From NCBI RefSeq assembly GCF_046524175.1, contig NZ_JBEFZF010000005.1, positions 186,001 through 250,000 on the forward strand: a stretch of DNA of 64,000 bases, written 5' to 3'. Positions 1 to 9,900 of the stretch are shown piece after piece (positions within the stretch are counted from its first letter, which is position 1; the number at the start of each line of letters is the position of its first letter). Position numbers and translations under genes: made by a program. This DNA is from Spongiivirga sp046524175 (GTDB lineage: Bacteria; Bacteroidota; Bacteroidia; Flavobacteriales; Flavobacteriaceae). Below the pieces are notes generated by a model. That model saw nothing but the letters and a program-made list of their open reading frames with translations. It did no database searches and was not told where the DNA came from.

Positions 1-3000
1 GTAAAATTTTAGTAAAAATGGGGCTTTGATAAAAAGCCGATTGTTGATCACTTATAAAGTATCCGATTAACTTACCTTGTTTCATTACTATTTTTTCAAG
101 TCCTGCCCCAGTTGCAATCCATTTAATACGTACGCTGTTCAATAAATCGACCGCCGGCTGTGGTAATTCGCCAAAACGATCAACTAGCTCTTTTTCAAAT
201 ATTGCTAATCCCTCATTTTCTTTAATGGCGCTCAATTCATTATACAGTTTTAATCGTTCGCTTATATTATTAATGTAATCATCAGGAAATAACAACTCAA
301 AATCAGAATCGATGGTGGTATCTTTCAGGAATACTTTTGGCTTGCTATCATCTTTATACAACTCGGCAAACTCATTTTCTTTTAATTCTTCTATCGCCTC
401 ATTCAAGATTTTTTGATAGGTTTCAAAACCAATCTCGTTAATAAACCCACTTTGTTCACCACCGAGAATATCACCAGCACCGCGAATCTCAAGATCTTTC
501 ATCGCAATATTAAAACCAGAACCTAACTCAGTGTGCATTTGTAAAGCTGAAATACGTTTCCGTGCATCATCGGTCATAGCACTATATGGTGGAGTAATAA
601 AATAACAAAAGGCCTTTTTATTACTTCGCCCTACCCGACCTCGCATTTGATGCAAGTCAGACAATCCGAAATTATTGGCGTTATTGATAAATATGGTATT
701 GGCATTTGGGACATCTAATCCGCTTTCTACGATCGTCGTTGACACCAATACGTCAAACTCGCCATTCATAAATGATAGCATTAGTTGCTCTAGCTTTTTC
801 CCTTCCATTTGTCCATGACCAACCCCTACTTTAGCATCAGGAACAAGGCGTTGAATCATCCCTGCTACTTCCTTAATATTTTCTATTCGGTTATGAATGA
901 AAAATACCTGACCGCCTCGCTGGATTTCATAGGTTACGGCATCGCGAATCGTTTCTTCGCTAAATCGAATAACCTCACTTTCTATAGGATAGCGATTAGG
1001 CGGTGGTGTTGTAATTACCGAAAGGTCACGTGCCGCCATCAAACTAAATTGCAAGGTTCTAGGAATTGGTGTTGCTGTTAAAGTCAATACATCAACATTC
1101 TCTTTAAGAGTCTTCAATTTGTCTTTAACCGCAACTCCAAACTTCTGTTCTTCATCGACAACAAGCAGTCCTAAATCTTTAAACTGAATTGCTTTATTAA
1201 CCAACTGATGTGTACCAATTACAATATCGATTTTTCCAGATTTTAAATCCTCTAAAACCAGTCTTCGCTCTTTGGCCGTTCTAAATCGATTTAAATAATC
1301 CACTCGAACAGGCATCTCCTTTAACCTACTGCTAAACGTTTTAAAATGTTGAAATGCTAGGATAGTCGTCGGCACCAAAACCGCCACTTGCTTTCCATTA
1401 TCTACCGCTTTGAACGCTGCGCGTATGGCAACTTCTGTTTTTCCGAAGCCTACATCACCACAGACAAGTCTGTCCATAGGACGTTCACTTTCCATATCTG
1501 CCTTGATATCAGCAGTTGCGGTAATTTGATCCGGAGTATCTTCATAAATAAACGAAGCTTCTAGTTCATGTTGTAAATAGCTATCAGGATCGTATTGAAA
1601 ACCCTTTTCTAGTTTTCTTTTAGCGTATAACTTGATTAGGTTAAAAGCAATATGTTTAACGCGAGCCTTTGTTTTTTGCTTGAGGGTTTTCCAGGCTTTG
1701 CTACCCAATTTATAAATCTTAGGAGGCTTGCCATCTTTACCGTTGTACTTAGTAATTTTATGTAAAGAATGAATGCTTAAATACAGAACATCTCGTTCGC
1801 CATAAATCAATTTTATAGCTTCTTGTTTTTTACCTTCTACATCGATTTTTTGTAAGCCACCAAACTTTCCTATCCCATGATCAATATGCGTTACGTAATC
1901 ACCCTTTTGAAGATTAGTAAGTTCCTTTAAGGTGATTGCTTGCTTTTTTGCATACCCATTCTTTAAATGGAATTTATGATAACGCTCGAAGATTTGATGA
2001 TCAGTATAACAAACAATCTTTTGATCTTGATCGACAAATCCTTGAAACAATGAAAAAACAATTGTTTGATAGTTTACTTCTTGTTCTACATCATCAAAAA
2101 TATCATGAAAGCGTTTCGCTTGCTGCTCACTTGAACAGAAAATATAATTTGTAAATCCGTTTTGGTGATTTTTATTCAGGTCCTCAATTAACAAATCAAA
2201 TTGCTTGTTAAACGAAGGCTGTGGTTTTGTGTTGAACAATACCTGATCTTTGGACTCAATTCCTTGCGGATTTGCCTTGTCAAACTCCACCAAGGTGAAA
2301 TCTTCCAGCTGTTCGTTAATCAAGCTACCATCACAAAACAATTCTTTTGGTTCGCTGTGTTTTATGTCTTCCGAAAGTTCAGTAAACGCCTCCTTAGCCT
2401 TTTCAAAATTCTTGTCAATTCTGCTGAGTAATAGCTCACGATTCTTTACAAATACGACAGTATTATTGGACACATATCTTAAAAAACTCTCACGATTTTC
2501 TTGAAGAAACTTATTTGCAACATTCGGAATTATTGCAATTTTTTTAACCTGATCGGTGCTTAACTGGGTTTCGACATCAAAGGTCCTGATGCTATCAACC
2601 TCATCGCCAAAAAACTCAATACGATAAGGCTCATCATTTGAAAAAGAAAACACGTCAACAATACCGCCTCTAACAGAGAACTCTCCGGGTTCGGTTACAA
2701 AATCAACCCGGTTGAATTTGTACTCGAACAACACTTCATTTACAAAATCGATCGACAACTCATTCCCAATGCTGATTTTAAGTGTGTTTTTCTCCAGTTC
2801 CTTCTTAGTGACCACCTTTTCAAATAAAGCATCTGGATATGTGATGATAACAGCCGGTTTTCTTCTTGAATTGATCCTGTTCAAAACCTCTGCACGCAAT
2901 AGTACATTCGCATTATCTGTCTCTTCTATTTGATACGGGCGACGATAACTACCCGGGTAAAAGAGTACGTCTTTTTCACCAACTAATTGCTCAATGTCAT

Positions 3001-3208
3001 TTAAATGGTAGGCCGCCTCTTCTTTATCATTGAATATCAGTAAAAAAGGTGCATCCGCCTCTTTGAATATATTGGAAACTACTAAGGAAAACGAAGAACC
3101 TACCAGCCCTTTTACATAGGTGGTCGATTGAGAAACGGCAATAGCACTCCCCAGTTTTTGCTGTTGCAAAGACTTTGAGAATGATTGCGCTACTTGAGTT
3201 ATACTCAC
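1..3208 (-). CDS. mfd: Transcription-repair coupling factor Mfd (3' end outside window)
   Basis: ATP-dependent translocase that pushes stalled RNA polymerase off DNA lesions and recruits UvrA for nucleotide excision repair in the cytoplasm. About 1069 codons are visible, so only a short C-terminal piece is missing beyond position 1. In order I see a UvrB-like N-terminal module, a CarD/RID-like polymerase-binding segment (YVTHIDHGIGKF, about residue 435), Walker A (GDVGFGKTE, about 585), a DEEQ box (about 682), TATPIPRTL, and the helicase motif GRVGRS. The reading frame is closed by a TAA directly upstream of a GTG at 3206-3208, and no upstream ATG is available, so GTG is the likely start. serS follows upstream on the same strand. 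Identification is secure; the start is less so. Confidence 0.95.
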   Translation of the reverse strand, partial: MSITQVAQSFSKSLQQQKLGSAIAVSQSTTYVKGLVGSSFSLVVSNIFKEADAPFLLIFNDKEEAAYHLNDIEQLVGEKDVLFYPGSYRRPYQIEETDNANVLLRAEVLNRINSRRKPAVIITYPDALFEKVVTKKELEKNTLKISIGNELSIDFVNEVLFEYKFNRVDFVTEPGEFSVRGGIVDVFSFSNDEPYRIEFFGDEVDSIRTFDVETQLSTDQVKKIAIIPNVANKFLQENRESFLRYVSNNTVVFVKNRELLLSRIDKNFEKAKEAFTELSEDIKHSEPKELFCDGSLINEQLEDFTLVEFDKANPQGIESKDQVLFNTKPQPSFNKQFDLLIEDLNKNHQNGFTNYIFCSSEQQAKRFHDIFDDVEQEVNYQTIVFSLFQGFVDQDQKIVCYTDHQIFERYHKFHLKNGYAKKQAITLKELTNLQKGDYVTHIDHGIGKFGGLQKIDVEGKKQEAIKLIYGERDVLYLSIHSLHKITKYNGKDGKPPKIYKLGSKAWKTLKQKTKARVKHIAFNLIKLYAKRKLEKGFQYDPDSYLQHELEASFIYEDTPDQITATADIKADMESERPMDRLVCGDVGFGKTEVAIRAAFKAVDNGKQVAVLVPTTILAFQHFKTFSSRLKEMPVRVDYLNRFRTAKERRLVLEDLKSGKIDIVIGTHQLVNKAIQFKDLGLLVVDEEQKFGVAVKDKLKTLKENVDVLTLTATPIPRTLQFSLMAARDLSVITTPPPNRYPIESEVIRFSEETIRDAVTYEIQRGGQVFFIHNRIENIKEVAGMIQRLVPDAKVGVGHGQMEGKKLEQLMLSFMNGEFDVLVSTTIVESGLDVPNANTIFINNANNFGLSDLHQMRGRVGRSNKKAFCYFITPPYSAMTDDARKRISALQMHTELGSGFNIAMKDLEIRGAGDILGGEQSGFINEIGFETYQKILNEAIEELKENEFAELYKDDSKPKVFLKDTTIDSDFELLFPDDYINNISERLKLYNELSAIKENEGLAIFEKELVDRFGELPQPAVDLLNSVRIKWIATGAGLEKIVMKQGKLIGYFISDQQSAFYQSPIFTKIL

Positions 3209-3260
3209 TTAATATACTTATTATAAAATCAGTCTTAAGCAAAATCAAGACCCTTAGTAG

Positions 3261-3283
3261 GTCTCGACTGCGCTTGACTTGAC
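3261..3283. repeat. Degenerate intergenic repeat of flavobacterial type
   Basis: The 76-bp gap between mfd and serS holds a short imperfect inverted repeat with GTC and GAC ends and the core CTCGACTGCGCTTGAC. It resembles, from memory, the short dispersed intergenic repeats common in Flavobacteriaceae genomes. Only this copy is seen in this form here, so the repeat identity is an inference. Confidence 0.35.
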
Positions 3284-3284
3284 A

Positions 3285-4556
3285 TCAATCTATCATTTCA
3301 AATCCGCAATACGGCACCAACACTTCTGGTATTTTAATGCCTTTTGGAGTTTGACAATTTTCTAGAATTCCTGCTAGCACTCGTGGTAACGCTAATGCGC
3401 TACCATTCAGTGTATGTGCCAATTGTTTATTTCCATCTTTATCTTTAAAACGCAGTTTTAAACGATTTGCCTGAAAAGTTTCAAAGTTTGATACCGAGCT
3501 TATTTCCAGCCATCGATCTTGTGCGGTAGAAAACACCTCAAAGTCGTATGTCAATGCTGATGTGAATCCTAGATCGCCGCCACATAACCTTAAAATTCGA
3601 TAAGGTAATTTCAACTCATTCAAAATCCCTTTTACATGATCGACCATACCGTCTAATGCGGCATAACTGTTTTCAGGATGTTCTACACGAACAATTTCTA
3701 CTTTATCAAATTGATGTAATCTATTTAATCCTCTTACATGGGCACCGTATGATCCTGCTTCACGACGAAAACAAGGTGTGTAGCCAGTACAAAGAATGGG
3801 CAACTCACTTTCATTTACCATACTACCTCTAAAAAAGTTAGTCACCGGTACCTCAGCAGTCGGTATTAAATACAAATCATCAATCCCAACATGATACATT
3901 TGCCCTTCTTTATCTGGTAATTGCCCGGTGCCAAATCCTGAAGCTTCATTGACCAAATGTGGCACTTGCACTTCAGTATAACCAACGGCGGTATTTTTAT
4001 CTAAAAAATAGTTGATTAATGCCCGTTGGAGACGTGCTCCTTTTCCCTTATAGACCGGAAAACCGGCTCCAGTAATTTTTGTACCTAGTTCAAAATCGAT
4101 GATATCGTATTTCTTCGCTAATTCCCAATGTGGTAGTGCTCCCTCAAACAGTTCAGGCACATCACCCTCACGAAAAACCTCTTCATTATCATCTTCACTA
4201 TTTCCGGCAGGTACTAAATCGTTTGGCACATTAGGCAATGTATACAGTAATTCTTGTAATTGATTGTTAAGATCGTTAAGATCATCTGCCAAGGTTTTCT
4301 CCTCCGCTTTTTGAGCCGAAACTTCTTTTTTCATCTCATTTGCTTCAGCAGCCTGACCCGATTTAAACAATTCACCAATTTTTTTAGAAGACACATTCAT
4401 CTCTGATCGTAAAAAATCTAAAGCAGCTTGCGCCGATCTTCTTTTCACGTCCAATGATAATACGTTATTAATATCAGCTACGGCATCAATATTTCTTTTT
4501 TTCAGCGCTTCGATTACCGCTTCCTTGTTTTCTCTAATAAAAGGGACTTGCAACAT
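3285..4556 (-). CDS. serS: Serine--tRNA ligase
   Basis: Charges tRNA-Ser (and tRNA-Sec where present) with serine in the cytoplasm. The 423-residue length is normal for bacterial SerRS. Residues about 1-110 form the long antiparallel coiled-coil arm that binds the tRNA (alternating charged/Leu pattern, K/E-rich). The class II core follows, with motif 2 near CFRREAGSYG and motif 3 near NGSALALPRVL. ATG start at 4556, preceded at 4579-4586 by a TAnnTTTG-type -7 box, so it probably has its own promoter. It lies between mfd and an HTTM gene, both on the same strand. Confidence 0.97.
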   Translation of the reverse strand: MLQVPFIRENKEAVIEALKKRNIDAVADINNVLSLDVKRRSAQAALDFLRSEMNVSSKKIGELFKSGQAAEANEMKKEVSAQKAEEKTLADDLNDLNNQLQELLYTLPNVPNDLVPAGNSEDDNEEVFREGDVPELFEGALPHWELAKKYDIIDFELGTKITGAGFPVYKGKGARLQRALINYFLDKNTAVGYTEVQVPHLVNEASGFGTGQLPDKEGQMYHVGIDDLYLIPTAEVPVTNFFRGSMVNESELPILCTGYTPCFRREAGSYGAHVRGLNRLHQFDKVEIVRVEHPENSYAALDGMVDHVKGILNELKLPYRILRLCGGDLGFTSALTYDFEVFSTAQDRWLEISSVSNFETFQANRLKLRFKDKDGNKQLAHTLNGSALALPRVLAGILENCQTPKGIKIPEVLVPYCGFEMID

Positions 4557-4578
4557 GATGTTCTATCTAAAAATCGTG

Positions 4579-4586
4579 CAAATTTA
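4579..4586 (-). promoter_or_regulatory. Putative -7 box of serS
   Basis: On the minus strand this reads TAAATTTG, matching the Bacteroidota -7 consensus TAnnTTTG, about 23 nt before the serS ATG. No convincing -33 TTG was found at the usual distance, so this is a weak call. Confidence 0.4.
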
Positions 4587-4655
4587 ATCAAAAGGAGTAG
4601 GAGACTAGGGACGATTACCTAATTTTTTTGAAGTGCTTAGCCAGAAAACTACACC

Positions 4656-5981
4656 CTATTCTTCAGGATATAAATCTGAAGGCAATAGCCAATCTTGATG
4701 ACTGAAATAATTCCATTTAACAGCAGCAAGGTCAACTTCATTATTGACTAACCTTCTTGATTTCCTGCCATTCACACTTAGCTTACCATCGGCATACACC
4801 TTAACAGCAATTCCTTTTGCTTGGTATTCCTTTTTTAAGCGCTGTGCAAATTGCCAAATAACATCTGGCTTTGTTCTAACAGTTCGCATTTGCTTTTTGG
4901 TCACGTAGTCTTTTAAATTAACAACATGCTTCTTCCCTGTTTCTTTTTCGATAACTGTAAAGGTAATGTAGCCAGACTTTGACCGAAGCATCATCCGCCA
5001 GCTCATTCTATGACCTTCTTCAGTCCACAATACGTCATCCTTTATAAAATGATGTCGTAAAGGTAACGCGATTTGAATACTGAAATAGAGTAATCCTAAT
5101 GTAACTAGCATTTTTTTGTAGTTAGCAACACTTACTTCATCACCCTCATACAATTCTTTTTTCTTTAAAAAGATATTTCTGATGGTTCTCGGTTCAAAGA
5201 AAAACAACGCAAATGCTAATGATAAATATGGAAAAATGCCAATTTGAAATATAATAGAATTAAATAAATGGAAGAAAATAGATGCAAAAAAAGCCCATTT
5301 TCGGGTCTGCTTGATTAGCAACAACGGAATAATTAAAGCATCAAAACCAATACCCACATAGGTAATGAAATAATGTGCCCAATCACTTTGAAGCAATTCC
5401 CCTACAATAGGGTATTTTTTAACCCTTAACATCAAGTTTCTTGCAACAGTATGGTCTAACCAATCAGGATACAATTTTGCAATCGAAGCATATGTATAAA
5501 CGATCCATAATTGGATAATAACAATCCACCTGCACCAATTGGGCATACTAATTGATTGTATTTCGGGATGTTGCTTCGCATCAATAGAATGATACCTGTT
5601 GGCAGGCAACAATGCCATAATACCACAAATGAGTATTAATAAATAATAATGGTTGTTGTAGCTAGTTTTTTGCATTAGGTATGTTGCCGTCCACATAATA
5701 GTGAAACTTATAATGGCGAATCGATATTTATAGCCAAGCATAACCATAAGTCCGAAAAAACCCATGATCGCATAATAAAAATACATTCCGTAACCCGGTA
5801 AGGGTTGCAACCATTCAAAACCGATAAATGTAAACGTAAACTCTGGTTCAACCAGCGTTCTTCTTATCCAACCGGTGAAAATAGCACCTACAGATTCTAA
5901 AAAAAGTAGGAGTCCAAAGAAGATTCTGAAAACAACCAGTGAGGTATTATCAATTCGTTTAAAAAGCCATTGATCAAGCAT
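4656..5981 (-). CDS. HTTM domain membrane protein (gamma-carboxylase-like)
   Basis: A 441-residue integral membrane protein. Residues about 1-310 contain many hydrophobic helices typical of the HTTM (horizontally transferred transmembrane) domain that is shared with vitamin K-dependent gamma-glutamyl carboxylase; the C-terminal about 120 residues are hydrophilic (KETGKKHVVNLKDYVTKKQ and following). The bacterial members have no settled function, so carboxylase activity should not be assumed. Its ATG overlaps the 3' end of ribF by 8 nt (5974-5981), implying co-transcription and translational coupling with ribF. This pairing may be no more than operon packing. Family call is fairly sure, function unknown. 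Confidence 0.8.
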   Translation of the reverse strand: MLDQWLFKRIDNTSLVVFRIFFGLLLFLESVGAIFTGWIRRTLVEPEFTFTFIGFEWLQPLPGYGMYFYYAIMGFFGLMVMLGYKYRFAIISFTIMWTATYLMQKTSYNNHYYLLILICGIMALLPANRYHSIDAKQHPEIQSISMPNWCRWIVIIQLWIVYTYASIAKLYPDWLDHTVARNLMLRVKKYPIVGELLQSDWAHYFITYVGIGFDALIIPLLLIKQTRKWAFFASIFFHLFNSIIFQIGIFPYLSLAFALFFFEPRTIRNIFLKKKELYEGDEVSVANYKKMLVTLGLLYFSIQIALPLRHHFIKDDVLWTEEGHRMSWRMMLRSKSGYITFTVIEKETGKKHVVNLKDYVTKKQMRTVRTKPDVIWQFAQRLKKEYQAKGIAVKVYADGKLSVNGRKSRRLVNNEVDLAAVKWNYFSHQDWLLPSDLYPEE

Positions 5982-6915
5982 CTTGGTATGCTTTTATAAA
6001 TTCTAACGATTGTAGTTTATCTTTACTTAATTGATCTCTAAGTGCTTCAACTGATTCGAATTTCACTTCATCTCGCAAGCGTTTCAAAAAAATAAGTTGT
6101 AGTTCTTCACCATATAAATCACCATCAAAATTGAAAAAGTAGGTTTCTATTTTTTTGGTGTTTTCATCACTCACAGTAGGATTTTGACCAATATTGGTCA
6201 TTCCGAAAATTTCTTCTCCATTCAATCTAGCCTTTACCAAATACACTCCGTCTTGCGGTATAAGCTTGTAGGTTTCGGCAACATTGATATTTGCAGTCGG
6301 AAATTGAATAGTACGCCCCAGACCTTTACCCGAAACAACATGACCCCCAACCATGTATTCATATCCTAAATATCGATTTGCCTTTTCAACGTCACCTTCT
6401 TTTAAAGCATTGCGTATTTTAGTGGAACTTATCGCTACGTCATCCAAAGCTTCTGCTCCTATTTGTTCTACTTCAAAATCGAATGTTTTTCCAAATTCTA
6501 TAAGATCATTAATATCGGCTGTTCTATTTCTTCCAAACCGATGATCATAACCAATAATGATCTTTTTTATTTTTAGCTGATTCACCAATACATCTCTTAC
6601 GAACTCTAAAGCAGTAAGTCGAGAAAATTCTTTTGAGAATGGGTGAACCACCAAATTATCCAAGCCTGCAGCTGATAAAATATCGGTACGCTCTTTGATA
6701 GTATTTAACAATTTGATAGAAATATCTTTTTGCAACACCATGCGCGGATGCGGAAAAAAAGTGAGGATGACCGATTTAAGTCCAGTTGTTTTCGCTTGTT
6801 CAATTAAATTGTCGATAATTTTTCGGTGGCCTATATGAACACCGTCAAAAGTACCAATAGTAACAACAGTATTTGTGTTTGCATTGAAGGATTGAATTGA
6901 ATCGAATTTTTTCAC
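5974..6915 (-). CDS. ribF: Bifunctional riboflavin kinase/FAD synthetase
   Basis: Converts riboflavin to FMN and FMN to FAD in the cytoplasm. The 313-residue protein has the usual two-domain order: an N-terminal nucleotidyltransferase (FAD synthetase) domain with GTFDGVHIGHRKII at about 21-34 and the downstream IIIGYDHRFGRNR segment, then a C-terminal riboflavin kinase domain with GKGLGRTIQFPTANI and the DGVYLVKA stretch. Start is ATG at 6915. It is divergent from the metalloprotease gene at 6992 and is followed by the overlapping HTTM gene. Nothing is missing relative to the family. Confidence 0.96.
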   Translation of the reverse strand: MKKFDSIQSFNANTNTVVTIGTFDGVHIGHRKIIDNLIEQAKTTGLKSVILTFFPHPRMVLQKDISIKLLNTIKERTDILSAAGLDNLVVHPFSKEFSRLTALEFVRDVLVNQLKIKKIIIGYDHRFGRNRTADINDLIEFGKTFDFEVEQIGAEALDDVAISSTKIRNALKEGDVEKANRYLGYEYMVGGHVVSGKGLGRTIQFPTANINVAETYKLIPQDGVYLVKARLNGEEIFGMTNIGQNPTVSDENTKKIETYFFNFDGDLYGEELQLIFLKRLRDEVKFESVEALRDQLSKDKLQSLEFIKAYQDA

Positions 6916-6936
6916 AAAAAAATACGCTTATAGCGG

Positions 6937-6964
6937 TTGTTACGTTTTAAAAAATGTAGCTTTG
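6937..6964 (+). promoter_or_regulatory. Promoter of the metalloprotease operon
   Basis: A -33 TTG (6937-6939), 17-nt spacer and -7 box TAGCTTTG (6957-6964) fit the Bacteroidota housekeeping promoter TTG/TAnnTTTG. It lies 27 nt before the ATG at 6992, in the divergent gap with ribF. Confidence 0.65.
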
Positions 6965-6991
6965 TTAGGCAGCCTATAACAAAAAATACTT

Positions 6992-9900
6992 ATGATATTT
7001 AGACGTTTACGCCAAATTACATCAATTTTGCTATTTCTGCTTTCGACAGCCACATTTGGGCAAAAATCTTATTGGTCGAAGACCGTTGTCAAAGATAAAT
7101 CTTCAATATCACATAAGACAAATCTTAGCTTAAAAAAGCAAAAAGTATTTAGTTTAGACATGGATACTTTTAAAAACAGTCTGGTTAAAGCACCCAGTCG
7201 AGTGAGTACAAAACAGTCCGCTACTGTTATTATGCTACCTAATGCCGATGGAGACTTAGAACGATTTTACGTATACGAAGCGTCCATATTTCATCCTGCA
7301 TTGGCTAAAAAATATCCGACAATTAAATCATATGCAGCTCGGGGTATAGATGACCCTACAGCAAAAGCTAGATTTAGCGTAGATCATAGAGGTGCACATT
7401 TTATGATTCGATCAACCAACAAATCAACGGTTTATATTGAACCTGACACCTCTGCAAAAAACTACATTGTATATGCAAGAGAAGATATTACTGCTGCAAA
7501 AGATGAATTACACTGTGTTTTAGACGAGTCCGCTTTGGGAGATAAAATTCCAATCCCAAATAGCAGTGCTCAAAAAAATACAAATGATAGCACTTTAAGA
7601 AAGTATCGATTGGCATTGTCATGCAGCGCAGAATATGGAAATTTTTTCGCAAACCCAGGTACCGAAATTGCTGATATATTGGCTCAAATGAATGTTACTA
7701 TGACTCGTGTGAATGGTATTTATGAGTTAGAGCTGGGGATTACTATGGAGCTTGTTGCAAACAACGATCAAGTCATTTACTTTGGTGATGTAGCGGCAGA
7801 CCCATACACAGGAAATTTTAATACCGAAACGCAAACTACACTCGATAACATCATAGGAGATGGAAATTATGATATTGGCCACAGCTTTAATACATCGGGT
7901 GGTGGGGATGCTGGAGATATCGGGTCAGTATGTAGAAGCGGTATTAAAGGAAGTGCTTACACCGGGCGAGCTAACCCCACTGGGGATGCTTTCGATATTG
8001 ACTTTGTAGCGCATGAAATAGGACATCAGTTTGGAGGATTACACGTTCAAAATGCAACAGCAAATTGTGCACGTTCAGGTGGAGGTAATGCCGAAGTAGA
8101 ACCTGGAAGTGGCACCACGATCATGGGATACGCGGGTATATGCACAACTACTGCTTCCAACATACAAGGAAACAGCGATGACTACTTTAACTATGTGAAT
8201 ATTCGTGATATCTCCGCCTTCATTCAAACAGGTGTGGGGGAGAGTTGTGCTGAAACCATTGCATTAACCAACAACCCTCCAGCAGCCAATGCAGGAGATG
8301 ATTATATTATTCCTATTTCTACCCCTTTTGCGTTAACTGGTACCGCGACAGATGCTGATCTAGGTGATGTACTTACCTATACCTGGGAACAAAATGACCC
8401 TGAAGGCATTAACCAAGCGACTCCAGAAGCGACCAATACTGCGGGACCTTTATTTAGATCCAGAAGGCCTGCTGCTTCTCCTACACGCTATTTTCCTTCA
8501 CTAAGTGATATACTAGCAGGAAATCTAACCCCAACGTTTGAAGTATTGCCAGCGGTAGGACGTACTATGGAATTTGCGTTTACGGTGCGAGACAACGTAA
8601 TTGGGGGCGGACAAACAGACTCTGATTTAATGGGCATAACAGTTGATGGAAACTCAGGACCATTTCAAATCACTTCACAGAATAGTCCATTTATCTGGAA
8701 TGCTGGGGAGACCGTTACCATTACTTGGGATGTAGCTAACACTGATGTAGCCCCGATAAATGTTCAGAATGTAAACATTTTGTTGTCAAAAGATGGTGGA
8801 CAAACTTTTGACACAACTTTAGCTGCTAATGTTCCTAATAATGGAAGTTTTGATTTAATTGTTCCCGGAGGAAATACCACCAATCAAGGTAGAATTATGA
8901 TTCAAGCGGTTGACAATATCTTCTTTACTATAAATGGTTCGGTTTTTGAAATCGTAGATTCAGAGTTTGTTGTGATACCTGATGAAACTAGTAAACAGGT
9001 ATGCCAACCTGATGATGTGGTCTATACCTTAACATATAATACCTTTTTAGGTTTTAATGAAACCACCACCTTTAGCGCCACCAACATACCAACTGGAAGT
9101 AGTGTCGTTTTTAACCCAACAACTGCAGTAAATGATGGAGATACTGTTCAAATGACCGTTTCAGGAACTGATATGTTGGCCGTTGGCAATTATGATATTG
9201 AAATCTTAGCAAATTCCGCATCAGTAAGTAAGAATATTACGGTGGATTTCGATGTAAATAATAACACATTCGCCACGCTAAATTTATCGAACCCTGCGGA
9301 TGGAGCAGGTAATATTTTGAGCACTCAACAATTTGATTGGGATGAAGATATAAATGCACAGCAGTATGAGATACAAATTGCAACTGATGTTGGTTTCACA
9401 TCGATTTCAGACCAAGCAACGATAGACACCAATCAATATACTCCGACTTCTTTAACACCCGATACTCAATATTTCTGGAGAGTTCGAGCAACAAATGACT
9501 GCGGCCAAGGTGCATATTCTTCCGTACGGTCGTTTACCACTGTAGCCAATAATTGTTCTGACAATGACACACAAAACATCGATATTGCAATCCCTCCTAA
9601 TGGTCCGCAGACAGTTACCTATCAAATAAATGTTATTGATGATTTAGTTATAAATGAGGTAAACATCGGATTGGATATTACACATACATTTCCATCAGAT
9701 TTAACCATTACATTGCGAAGCCCCGAAGGAACAATTGCCACAATCTTTGACAGAAGTTGTAATCCCGGTAGCGGAGAAGACTTTGATAATATTAATGCGA
9801 CTTTTGATGACAACGGAAGTATTATTAACTGTAGTAACACTCCACCTGCTATTTCAGGGTTGGTTCAACCCGCCACTCCTTTATCCGTATTTAGTGGCGA

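Noticed and set aside
809..3248. Several plus- and minus-strand frames overlapping mfd
   Set aside because: They lie in other frames of the intact mfd gene, which has clear motifs along its whole length. None has a family match or a start signal.
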